This document shows, piece by piece, positions 33,563 through 43,084 of a stretch of 64,000 bases of DNA. Below the pieces are notes generated by a model. It worked only from the letters and a program-made list of their open reading frames with translations, was not told where the DNA came from and searched no databases. The stretch is from contig CAJHNH020003139.1 in assembly GCA_905116865.2 (NCBI GenBank), positions 17,501 to 81,500 of the forward strand. Reading direction: 5' to 3'. Source of the stretch: Candidula unifasciata (taxonomy: Eukaryota; Mollusca; Gastropoda; Stylommatophora; Geomitridae). Numbering within the stretch: position 1 is the stretch's first letter; each line of letters opens with the position of its first letter. Made by a program: the position numbers and the translations under genes.

Positions 33563-33989
33563 CAATGCTTATAATAATGGTCGTCATAGATAGGACTCTG
33601 CCGAGTAATCCGTGGTTCTCTTACAACCTCTCGACATCCCGTGGTATAATGTGTCAGTAAATTATCAATCCCTGCCAAGACACTAGTCACACCTTCCGTC
33701 CAACAGTGTAAAATGAATGATAGACAAATTTGTGTCCTGCACGAAACATTTCAATCCACCAAGGACACAGTCAACCCACATGTGTTGTCGCCGACAATTT
33801 TAAAACTTTATCCTTAGTCTCAGTGACGCTTATCTGAAATACAATGTCCTCCCAACAATTTGTTCACTATAATCGCCTTATAATTGTAACATATTTCTAA
33901 CAACAAAATCAAATAATTTAATTCTAACGTGTATCTAACGTCGTCATTCTAACCAACAATAGTACTAGTATAGTTAGTTAGTTGCTTAT
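33563..33989. other. Between two inverted SINE copies
   Basis: No gene is seen. The flanking family C copies are in opposite orientation about 430 bp apart, so this segment can form the loop of a large hairpin. Confidence 0.5.
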
Positions 33990-34215
33990 CCTTTACAAGC
34001 CGTTGCAGAACCAACCCCAGCATTTTTTGGGCTGTTGTGGTTTTTCTAGGCAAGTTTACGTCCAGTAGTTTGCCATTGCTTTCTGGGCGGTCAGCTTCTC
34101 GATACCACGGTCGAAACCAACGCAAAGGTCATGGCCTGCAGCTGGGATTGAAACCGGCACGCACGCGTTACGAAGCGCGTTCATAACGCCAAAGCCAGAC
34201 TTGCCGACTAGTATA
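33990..34215 (-). mobile_element. tRNA-derived SINE (family C), inverted copy
   Basis: It is the reverse complement of the 33345-33562 pattern: gggctgttgtggttt, taggcaagtttacgtcca, gtttgccattgc, ggtcgaaaccaacgc, cagctgggattgaaaccggc and cgttacgaagcgcgtt. Confidence 0.8.
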
Positions 34216-34712
34216 CTTCATTTATAAGAAAGAAATCTTTGCTAACTTGATTTCTTTGTAATCTTACTTTCTGCTTATTACTTTTATTTAAAATTACGTA
34301 GAGTTGCTCGTCAACCCTACGTACTGTGACAAATTATCTGTGAAAAGCTAGAACACAATGCGAATAAAAAATGTTTGAAAAATCATTACATTCAGCATAA
34401 TGTCAGAGCCAGTTTTCGAAAAATTATTACATACTAAAAAAAAATAAAAAATTATACGCCTATAATATTAAAAAAAAAACATAAACCATATATTACATAA
34501 AACATATACAACATATAACAAAAGTAAAATAAAACATACAACATACACATTTAAAAGCAAATATATATACATAAATTTATATCAGTACAGTACATCTTTC
34601 GTTCATCCATTCATACCATAGCAGTATACTTTCACTCTTATATCATACCAATATGTAAAGTTTCTGAGGAGCGGTATTTATCTTGAAGAAGATCTTGTGA
34701 TTTGTAAATTTC

Positions 34713-34743
<31 letters not shown>

Positions 34744-35209
34744 AGTCTGTTTGAATATATAATTACTACTAATGTCTATGTAGCCAATAAGATTAGTCTC
34801 TGCGGCAACAGTATTTATGTTGACGGTTTTCTCACTTCAAAGATTTAAATGTGTTATGTCTGTAAGAGTGTCAGTTTAAACAGGAATGTTTCAGGTTATC
34901 TGTATGTTAACATAATCACATATAAACTTTGTCTAGTCTGAAAACTGTGCAGATATATCTTGTATAGAGTTCTGCATCAAACAAAACTGTCTCTGTTTGC
35001 AGGTATTGTAAAAACGTTTTCAATCAAGATACAGACATTTCATTTTAGCATGCTGACACAGGGTTATCTTTAAAATTAGAAAAGTCGTTTAATCGAACTG
35101 ACATTACTCTGTTAAATTCAGTGTCCATGTTACGATCTTCTTAGTAAATCGGTTCTGTGCTTGGTAAAGCTTTTGATATGGGTAATCTGAAATTCAAAGT
35201 CTTGTAGTA
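34216..35209. other. AT-rich intergenic, no gene seen
   Basis: It includes tandem acataaaacatataca-like sequence near 34480-34560 and a pure A tract at about 34712-34739. No coding frame is seen. Confidence 0.55.
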
Positions 35210-35660
35210 ACAATGCCACGGAAAAAAGTCACGCTACTGAAGATGCCATGGAAGAAGACACCCTAGTGAAGATGTCATGGAAGAAGACATGCTGCATAAG
35301 ATGTCACGGAAGAAGATACCCACTGAAGATACAATGGAAGAAGACACCCTACTGAAGATGCAACGGAAGAAGACACCCTACTGAAGACGAAATGGAAGAA
35401 GACCACCCAGTGAAGCAGACACCCTTCTAAAGAAATCACGGAAGAAGACACGCTAATAAAGATGTCACAGAAAAAGGCACGCTAGTGAAAATGTAACGGA
35501 AGAAGACGTCCTACTGAAGATGTCACAGAAGAAGACACCCCACTAAAGATGCCACAGGAGAAGACACCATACTAAAGATGTCACGGAAGAAGACACCCCG
35601 CTGAAGATGCAACGGAAAAAAAGACACACTACTGATGATGTCACGGCAGAAAAAAGCCGT
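35210..35660. repeat. About 29-bp tandem repeat, about 15 copies
   Basis: The unit is approximately gaagatgtcacggaagaaga followed by caccctact. Units vary (aacgga, catgga). The purine-rich strand is the plus strand. Confidence 0.9.
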
Positions 35661-36184
35661 GAGAGTAAAATTGCAGAATGTTCCAGGTAGTTAGTTCGGA
35701 AAATCAACTTGAGGAGAACTGTGAACATTGGTGAAAGGTTCTAGAATAATCTGGAAAACTTTGTCAGGACATACAAGAAGTATGACATTTCACATGCCAC
35801 AAACGGAACTGTGGATGAGGCAATACTTTAAGACAGTGATCCGTCATAAGACGTATACGAGGACAAGCTAAAGAACAGTCATATGGATGTGAGTTGATTC
35901 TATGGTGGGGGAAAAAACGTGAGTTTAATAATTTTAGGTAATCACATTTTTTTTGCTGCTCCAGATGTGCGATCCTAGCATGAAGTGTCTTATACATGGG
36001 ATTATCTTATGCTTGTGGAAATACGCTTTGCTGAATGTCATTTCTATTTATGAAATATATATTTATGAGTGTGGTAAATGTAATTTATATTGAATTATAC
36101 ATAGATTCAAGAGTGTGTTGAATGTAAATTATGGTTATTTCTATAGTGGTTAGAGATTACTTCGCCTAGTGCAGCAAAGCCTTG
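35661..36184. other. Intergenic with a few satellite units
   Basis: Units related to the 27 kb satellite appear at 36035-36130 (gagtgtggtaaatgtaattt). No gene is seen. Confidence 0.5.
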
Positions 36185-36715
36185 TATATGATACCACAAC
36201 GTTTTGTTTGAGAATGGAGGTGCAGGCAGTCTCTACTGCCTTCCGATTACTTGAGAATCAACTGTAAACACATGTCGTGATTGTATCTGACTCACAGTGC
36301 ATGTTGAGAAAGAGGAAAACAGGCATGCTTCGTGCAGAATAGCAAGCCTCACTTCAGAGGTCACGGGTGGTTAGCGTTCTTTGGGTATTTTCTCCAGGTC
36401 ATGCCGGTGTGTAAGGAAACGAGCAGGCAAATAGACTGACTGGTTCTGCACCACTTAGTGGTGAATTGAAGTATGACAAGTTAGATATTGTGAGCGCCCT
36501 TTGGGAGAGAATGATCAGTGAGGAGGCGCAGATAGATCATTACAGTCAAAGGAGAATGGCGCTGCGAGGAGTTACCAAAGGATCTGTCTGACGCTTAACA
36601 GGGGGAGGATGAGACGGATATACAATCAGACAGTCACTAGTACCATCACTTATGTGAGTGTCCCTAGTGCTGTGATGTCGATTTTTAATTCAACATTCAA
36701 CATTGGGGTGTGAAA
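36185..36715 (+). mobile_element. RNase H LINE, 3' fragment
   Basis: It encodes LRMEVQAVSTAFRLLENQL-stop near 36205, a VIVSDSQCMLRK block near 36275, VFSPGHAGV-stop near 36385 and an ANRLTGSAPLSGELK block near 36430. The tail is broken and ends with attcaacattcaaca. DSQ and PGHAG are preserved but stops interrupt the frame. Confidence 0.8.
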
Positions 36716-36980
36716 TTATGTTGAATGCAAATCTCTTGCGGTGAAAGTGTAGCTAGAGTTACCTAAACAATTACCATCACCGTAGAATAAAACACCAGAT
36801 ATTCCTAAAAGACAGCATTGCTTCTTGACTCGTAACTTCTGTGTTTCTAGAAACAAAAACAAAAACAACAAACATCAACCCATTTAGTGAGTTCTAAGAA
36901 AGAAAAGAATAAAAAAAAAAAAAAAAAAAAAATACACAGATACAAATGTGTTTTTCGATCAAAGAAATTACTCTGAATGT

Positions 36981-37064
36981 TAGCTGTTTCTGGAGTCTTT
37001 GCAACAAAACTGTTTCACTGCTAAACACTAAATGATAAGAGAAGTATAGAGTTCTTTGTTAGTA
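36981..37064 (-). pseudogene. Orphan C-terminal fragment of a GPCR paralogue
   Basis: Sequence 36981-37064 repeats, 90 bp away and in the same orientation, the last 84 bp of receptor 4 (37071-37154). The shared plus-strand blocks are tagctgtttc, tgtttcactgctaaacac and gataagagaagtataga. Read on the minus strand it encodes NKELYTSLII, then a stop, then VKQFCCKDSRNS and a TAA. Its CCKD resembles receptor 3 more than receptor 4. It is therefore a relic of another receptor or an unequal exchange, not a functional exon. Confidence 0.8.
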
Positions 37065-37069
37065 CATTT

Positions 37070-38035
37070 TTAGCTGTTTCTTGTGTCTTTGGAGCAAAGC
37101 TGTTTCACTGCTAAACAGTTACTGATAAGAGAAGTATAGAACTCTCTGTTCATGCAAGCATAGATGAGAAAGTTGATGGCTGAGTGGATAGGTATCAGAG
37201 AAAATATTCCTACATTAATATTGGCTGGCAGTTTGGACGCAAATCCGAGATCGGACATCACTGTCGACGTGAATGTACAAATGAAGATGACACCGAACAT
37301 GAGAGCGAAAAACTTGACACTTCTTAAAGCCGCCTTCACCCTATCTCTGACTATCGTTTCTTCTTCGGATACATCCAGTCTCCGAGCATTAGCTGACTGC
37401 TTGTGTTTGAAAGCCACGTGGGCGATTTTTAAATAACAAATAAAAATCAAGATTAGACAGATGAAGATGGTACTTTGTCCAAAGCTGAGGTATTCGGCGG
37501 GTGTATGCAATAAAATACACTGTGTATGATACTTATCATCGTATAAAGCTGTAGGTGCAGTTATTATATAGATGAGACACGATATCCATAAGCCCATCAT
37601 AATTAAATAAGTCCTTCTCTTTGTCATTGCTTTCATATAGTAAAACGGATGTGCGATTTGAATATATCGATCTACGGCAATCACTCCCAGGTGACCAATA
37701 GAAATGAACACCGTCCCTGTGACCAAACCTAATATGAAACATTTCATTAGTTTTGATCTCATGAAACTGGGCAAATGAAGTGACACCAGCGATATCTGAT
37801 TGGCGATAAAACCTAGACTTAATAACAAATCATTAACTGCCAAAGACGCAACATAAATATTGGAGTTTTTGTGCAATTTCTTAGTCAAACAGATCACACA
37901 AATTACGACTAAACATTCTAAGATTGTCACAAAACTGATGAAGATTGTAATGTAGACAATAAACGGGCCAAAATTCTTGATGATACAGGGGTCGGTTTCA
38001 TTAGCAGTGCTCTCATTGCTTGTTGACAGGTTCAT
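37070..38035 (-). CDS. Class A (rhodopsin-like) GPCR, receptor 4
   Basis: A 321-residue single-exon receptor, from the ATG at 38035 (the longer frame opens with TTG at 38092) to the TAA at 37070-37072. Glycosylation sequons lie at N2, N7 and N12. C17, C99 and the loop 2 Cys (TQCILLH) are present. AVDRYIQIAHPFYYMKAMTK has its Asp at 122, and loop 3 has FKHKQSANARRL. TM6 reads CTFTS and TM7 NFLIY, as in receptor 3. The two differ mostly in the N-terminus (SNES versus IREI), TM5 and the tail (QLCSKDTRNS). It forms a same-strand pair with receptor 3, separated by LINE, SINE and minisatellite DNA. Function beyond G-protein coupling is unknown. Confidence 0.93.
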   Translation of the reverse strand: MNLSTSNESTANETDPCIIKNFGPFIVYITIFISFVTILECLVVICVICLTKKLHKNSNIYVASLAVNDLLLSLGFIANQISLVSLHLPSFMRSKLMKCFILGLVTGTVFISIGHLGVIAVDRYIQIAHPFYYMKAMTKRRTYLIMMGLWISCLIYIITAPTALYDDKYHTQCILLHTPAEYLSFGQSTIFICLILIFICYLKIAHVAFKHKQSANARRLDVSEEETIVRDRVKAALRSVKFFALMFGVIFICTFTSTVMSDLGFASKLPANINVGIFSLIPIHSAINFLIYACMNREFYTSLISNCLAVKQLCSKDTRNS

Positions 38036-38259
38036 TTTACTGATCTTATAACTGACAGTCCTACGGTTTTTTCCCACACACGTTTCTTGCAACTAAACAC
38101 CCTTACTTTACTTAACTGCAGAGTTACCACAGGAAAGTACTTGCTGAATCCGCTATTGGTGTCTTATTTATATATTTGCATTCATGCAGTGACTTTGAGT
38201 TGCAGAAGTATCAAATGTGCAGATAGCAGACATGTCAGAGATAGCCTGTCGGTATTCAC

Positions 38260-38715
38260 TGGCTCTTGACGCAACGGAACGTCGTGGGGGATGGGCCTCA
38301 GCAGACTGGTCTGAATCTCTAGTGGAAAAGAACGTCTTATCCCTTAAAAGCCAAAGTGCACGAAATGTCTGCCTATGACACTATGTCGAATGCCAGGCTA
38401 AATGCTAAGTGGTGTCCGATAAACCAACAGAACGCTTTTCACCATAGTCGTAAGACAGTCGACTGATCCAATTTGCTACCGCAGCGACAATATCAATAAT
38501 TATCACAACACCTGTTACATATCACCATATCGTCTTGTCCCTGTCCGAGAACATCCGGTAGATCGATGCCTGGGAGTCATTGCCCAATTCGGCTCACCTT
38601 CTGAGATTTATGGGAATGGTAACTGGCCGAATACTCGTCGACGAGTGATCTTTCTAGTGATTATCGGTGGGCCCTTGTTGTACATGCTCCCATGTGGAGT
38701 TCTTATTATTACAAC
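38260..38715 (+). mobile_element. R2-type element, 3' end with last codons
   Basis: The terminal TQRNVVGDGPQQTGLNL-like coding lies near 38267-38315. It is followed by gtggaaaagaac, cttatccctt, the cgtcttgtccctgtccgag block, aacatccggtag, gtcgacgag and tgctcccatgtggagtt. Its junction lies about 225 bp upstream of receptor 4's start, on the opposite strand. Confidence 0.65.
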
Positions 38716-39289
38716 TTTAAAAAACACACACACACAGAATGATTCCAGATTTACAGAACTCTGCTCACCGTGGCCCTAGAAGTCGAGTCTTTACAATAGC
38801 AGATTTGGTCAAAAATACTTCTAAGGTGATATTTCAGTATTTCTGCAAGTCACATCTGAAAATCTGTGTGTTGACACTTGTTGGAGGTTTCTGGTTCTCA
38901 ATCTACCTCTGATAATGTATTTTAGATTTCGTTTACTGATAGTAGAAAGCGATTCACTTTTACGATGGGCTTGTGAAAATATACAGTTTTTGTTAAAACG
39001 TTTTTGTAGCTTATGGCGTCTCAAATCGAAAAGGATATAAGACTGTTTGATCAAAGGGTCAGTGGGCTGCAGTCACAAAATAATAATTCACTGTCATGTT
39101 TAACAACCAAAAAACAATGATTTGGTTTCATCTAACACAAAGCCATACAGTGTGGCGTTGGCTATCGTCTATGTACAGAACCTTGGCTTGTATACTGGCA
39201 CATGTTTCTTGAATAACGTTGATGTTGAGTGGCGTTGGTTATTTTGTTCTATTCTCAGCCTGATTTCTCGTGTCTAGTTACAAGTTTAT
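38716..39289. other. Intergenic, nothing recognised
   Basis: The frame at 38821-39054 has no domain. No repeat was recognised apart from a short (CA)n at 38725. Confidence 0.45.
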
Positions 39290-39785
39290 ACTAGTTTATT
39301 TATGGATGATTAAAAAATTGTTTTAACTAACCCAAGCTATATTTTACGAGTCTGCTCTGAATTATACACACACGAGTGACACATGCCACAAGCTGAACGA
39401 CTCAGACTGACGGTAAGTCAAATCGTATCATCGTATCACATGATCGTATCACGTGATCGTGTACTGACACTGTCGGTATTTACTGAATCATTACATCAAC
39501 AAGACAAAAACTCAACAACAACAAAATTGTTGAGAGATTTGACACTCCGGCACCAATCTTTAGAGTGGGGTATCACCACGGCAACGCCTGCGTGTACAAA
39601 TATGGAGTCGGCTAGAATACAAATAGGGTGCATGCGGTGTCTGGAATCTGGAGTTTAAATTAAACATGAACCTTACTGCGCTTGCTGATAAATCTTGCTT
39701 CCGTTCTGACTAGGAGAATTTTATCAGTTTAATTGATTCTTTATGTTGACTTAGTCATTGTTACAATATTTTCAGAACTGAGAGT
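39290..39785. repeat. Dispersed repeat family E, copy 3
   Basis: It shares atattttacgagtct with the 32.77 kb segment, and tacaaatatggagtcggcta, gtctggaatctgg, aaattaaacatgaac, gcttgctgataaatcttg and tttatgttgac with 32985-33175. Confidence 0.55.
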
Positions 39786-39799
39786 TTTGAAACTTTTCT

Positions 39800-40262
39800 C
39801 CTTTTTAGGACGACATTTTTCATTATTTGAAGCCCTACTCTGGCTTTTGCCAGGGGCCGCAATATAGTCTGGCCATAAATATGGCCTAAAGGCTGAACGC
39901 GGTTTCTAGGACCTCTCTACGGTGATCCTCACCCACATGGTGGCACATTGTGTCATCGGGTGTTTATCGCTTGTGTGATGTCCTGATGGGGTAGAAAGTC
40001 AGTCAGTCAGTCTAAAGGTACGTACCATCTCTTAGATAAAATAGAATATGGCCCTAAATAACACTATTTTCATAGACCAGAAAGCGATGCATAAGTGATG
40101 TGACCAGTTTTATACTACCTACATTTGCTGGAATCGGTTTATTTGTATCGAGTTCAAATTTGATTGACCTGTTTGTCCTTGTCTAAAGACATTATTTCGG
40201 TAAAGATTCAAACCTGAATCAAACAGGCTGGCAAACAAGAGTGCTCATCACTAAGCCACAGA
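39800..40262 (-). mobile_element. Composite: family H repeat plus SINE family G
   Basis: 39810-39870 shares ttattttgaagcc and ggcttttgcca/gaggccg with 45140-45205. 40130-40262 matches 7060-7200. Read on the minus strand near 40195-40262 it has a tRNA-like head, gtggcttagtgatgagc, and an aggtttgaatcttt B-box region. Strand applies to the SINE part. Confidence 0.5.
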
Positions 40263-40409
40263 AGTCTTCAGTTAATTTCCAGTGCATTAATAGTGTTAGT
40301 GTTTTAGAGTAGTCTTCAATGCTTTTATTTTGTGTGCGTGTGAGTGACCACGTCTGGCACTGGTAGCATTGGGTGGGAATGAATATGCATTGTAAGAGAT
40401 CTCTTTAGA

Positions 40410-40975
40410 GCTGACTGGGAACCCATGTAAGCACTATCAAGCAAAAAACAAGACAAAATAATTGCAAATCTAACGACCAACATTGACATACTCTCTAAGG
40501 AAGCAGAACTGGTCTTGCAGTGGATACCAGCCCCCTGTGGTATTCAAGGATATGAGAGAGCAAATGAGTTGGCAAAAGCAGGGAGTAATCTTCCACAACC
40601 TCATCCACCACACAGCTACAAAGAAAACAAAACAGCGCTAAAGCAGTCTTTCAAGCAGGAGTGGAGATGGCAGAATGGAGATTACAGACCAGAGAGTGAC
40701 AGCATAAACAAACTCAACAGGAAAGAACAAACATCAATTTTTAGACTTCAGACTGGACACAGGGGTCTTCGAGCACACCTGTACAGGATAGGCATAAAAG
40801 AATCTGCTGTCTGTGATTGTGGAGCAGAAAGACAGACCCCTGAGCACATACTACAGTACTGCCCTAACCTCTCCCAGCAAAGACTGCTGATCTGGCCCAG
40901 CGGGTCCACATTGCGAGAGAAGCTATTGGGACAGGTGGCGACCTCAAAAGCACAATCCTATTTTTGACCCAGACG
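40410..40975 (+). mobile_element. Jockey/CR1-like element, RNase H and C-terminal knuckle
   Basis: From about 40410 frames encode KIIANLTTNIDILSKEAELV, then LQWIPAPCGIQGYERANELA. This is the RNase H H..G..N..AD block, with His changed to Pro-Cys context and Asp to Asn. Then come PPHSYKENKTALKQ, IFRLQTGHRGLRAHLYRIG, and CDCGAERQTPEHILQYCP, a zinc-knuckle-like C-x-C...H-x4-C near the end. The stop is near 40967. It is 5'-truncated, and the remaining RNase H is probably inactive because catalytic positions are changed. Confidence 0.8.
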
Positions 40976-41939
40976 GGACTAAATGTTTAGCATGACTGAT
41001 GTCGAACGCAGAAGAAGAAGACATGTTAGTCAGCCAAAACTAAGCACGATTTTCCCGTGAGATAAGTCACACTCTTTTGAGAGTCAGGTTTACAAAAGCT
41101 AAATCAATGGGAGTGAAGCTGGTCTATTGTTCTTGCCCATTTTTCCATTACGGTGTAGCAGCGTATTTATCTCCCTGTTTGATTTCGACTTCAAATTTCA
41201 GCGAAATTAACTGTTTTTTGTTTATTTTCTGTCTTCATAGGTCGTGTCCGATAACATCACGCTGGTAATCTCTAAGTGTTACATACTTTTGAGACTATGA
41301 TAAGTTTATCATAGATTGTCCCAGTCAGTATATATTGTTTCTGTGGCTCTGGCCAAATGGCTTCCTGCCAGTTTCACGTGTTTAAGTCAGTCAAGTTTGT
41401 CGAATAAATCAATCGTTTACGTTAAATTGAACATCAGACCGGGGTGTGACACTGTAGTCTAGTCTGTAATTCTGGGATCCTAACAGTTATCATGTATGAC
41501 GTAAATTCTAGCGCTGTTTATTGCCATAATAGCTTCAGTTCGTTTCATTTAGCCGGTGTCTGGAACAGCCATTGCGAATGTCATTTTGTAATTCCGAGAC
41601 GCCTGGATCGATAACAACTGCTGGTGTTTATAGTGAGACCACCGTACGTTGGTTTCTACATTGATTTCGATATATGTCTGTTAAGTAGCAACGATAACTA
41701 CAGAACGTAACAATCCCTAATAAATTCGACCTAGCCAGACAAAAATTATAGGGTGGATTCTGCAATGCCGTGTAAAGGAAACGTTGCTAAAATCAAATTT
41801 ACATTCCGTATCTGGAGAAAATATTTTTAAATAGAAAGTGAATATAATTTTTTTTTTTTCAATTGAATATTCGTCATTTTTTTGTGTCTATCAACTTATG
41901 ATTGAATTTGTGAGTGCCTTCCTGTTTCAAAAATAGATG
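40976..41939. other. Intergenic, nothing recognised
   Basis: The frame at 41077-41268 has no domain. AT-rich sequence with a T run near 41850. Confidence 0.45.
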
Positions 41940-42235
41940 AGTGGGCTCTTGTTTCATCCACATTTGAGTTGGCTACTCTTAGGATAACGGTTGAGTGGGC
42001 TCCAATTTTATCAACATTTGAGTGGGCTCCTGTTCCATCAACATTTCAGTGGGCTCCTGTTTCATCAACATTTTAGTGGGCTCCTGTTTCATCAACATTT
42101 TAGTGGGCTCCTGTTTCATTAACATTTGAGTTGGCTTATGTTTTATCAACATTTGAGTGGGCTCCTGTTTCATCAACATTTGAGAGGGCTACTTTTAGGT
42201 CAACGGTTGAGTGGACTCTAGTCACATCAACGGAT
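41940..42235. repeat. 27-bp minisatellite upstream of receptor 5, about 11 copies
   Basis: The unit is approximately catcaacatttgagtgggct followed by cctgttt. Aligned to the 10 kb unit it shares caaca, ttgagtggg, tcc and gt, about 20 of 27 positions. The minus strand again stays open (41979-42179) with an EPTQMLMKQ-type repeat, as expected from the related DNA. Confidence 0.9.
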
Positions 42236-43084
42236 TCCTGCTACACTTGGAGTTTAGGAGTTCAAATTAAATCAGCTTTTGAGAGGAATCAAAATACAAG
42301 AAAACTTGTTAGGGACCTAATTGCATCTCCCACCGAAACTGATCCGACTACAAAAACAAGCAAGGAAACAACAAAAAGTAAACTGATAATATGAACATTA
42401 CGTCAAAGTTGAGTGGGATTAGAATGCATTTACAATATACATAACCTTCATTGCGTCAACAGATGAGTCTAATGCGCTTATATTTACATACATACAAGAT
42501 CAAATTTCATTATCAAGTGTATGGTGTTACATTTTGTTAGTAATTTTGTGATTTTGGATTAGACTGAATTTTGCGTTGGGCCAAATTAAATTAACAAACA
42601 TGTATGCTGTCAGTTTGTGTTAACAATAAGTGCAAGATAAGATTACGTGATCAGGTGTTTGTGACTTGAGAACGGTATCCTGTGTTTATTATCAGATCAA
42701 CAATTGTACCAGTTCAGATGTCCTTAACAAGTATGCTCTTTTATCTTAAGTTTTCTCTTACGTTTAGAAGTATCACTTCATTCTGCATGTGGTAATCGAT
42801 TATATGAAATGTATCGAGGACCTGTAGTTTGTTAATTCTAATGCCAGCAGAGACTACCTTACTAATTGTTTGAGACCTGTTCATCTTAACATTTGTTGAG
42901 AAATAGAAAGTGTTTTTCACTGGAACAGTCCTGTCGTAAAGACGTTAAGAGTGTGCTCTTATGCTTTATCATTGTTGCAGTCACATTTGCAGAAAAGCAC
43001 ACCTAATTATTTCGACTGGAGTTGAGTTGATATTTTACCAGACTCTACCTCACAATGAATGAAACACTGAAATAAATCGAAATA
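42236..43084. other. Upstream region of receptor 5
   Basis: No coding or known repeat was seen, apart from faded 27-bp-like units near 42400. The promoter is expected here, but no motif is assigned. Confidence 0.45.
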
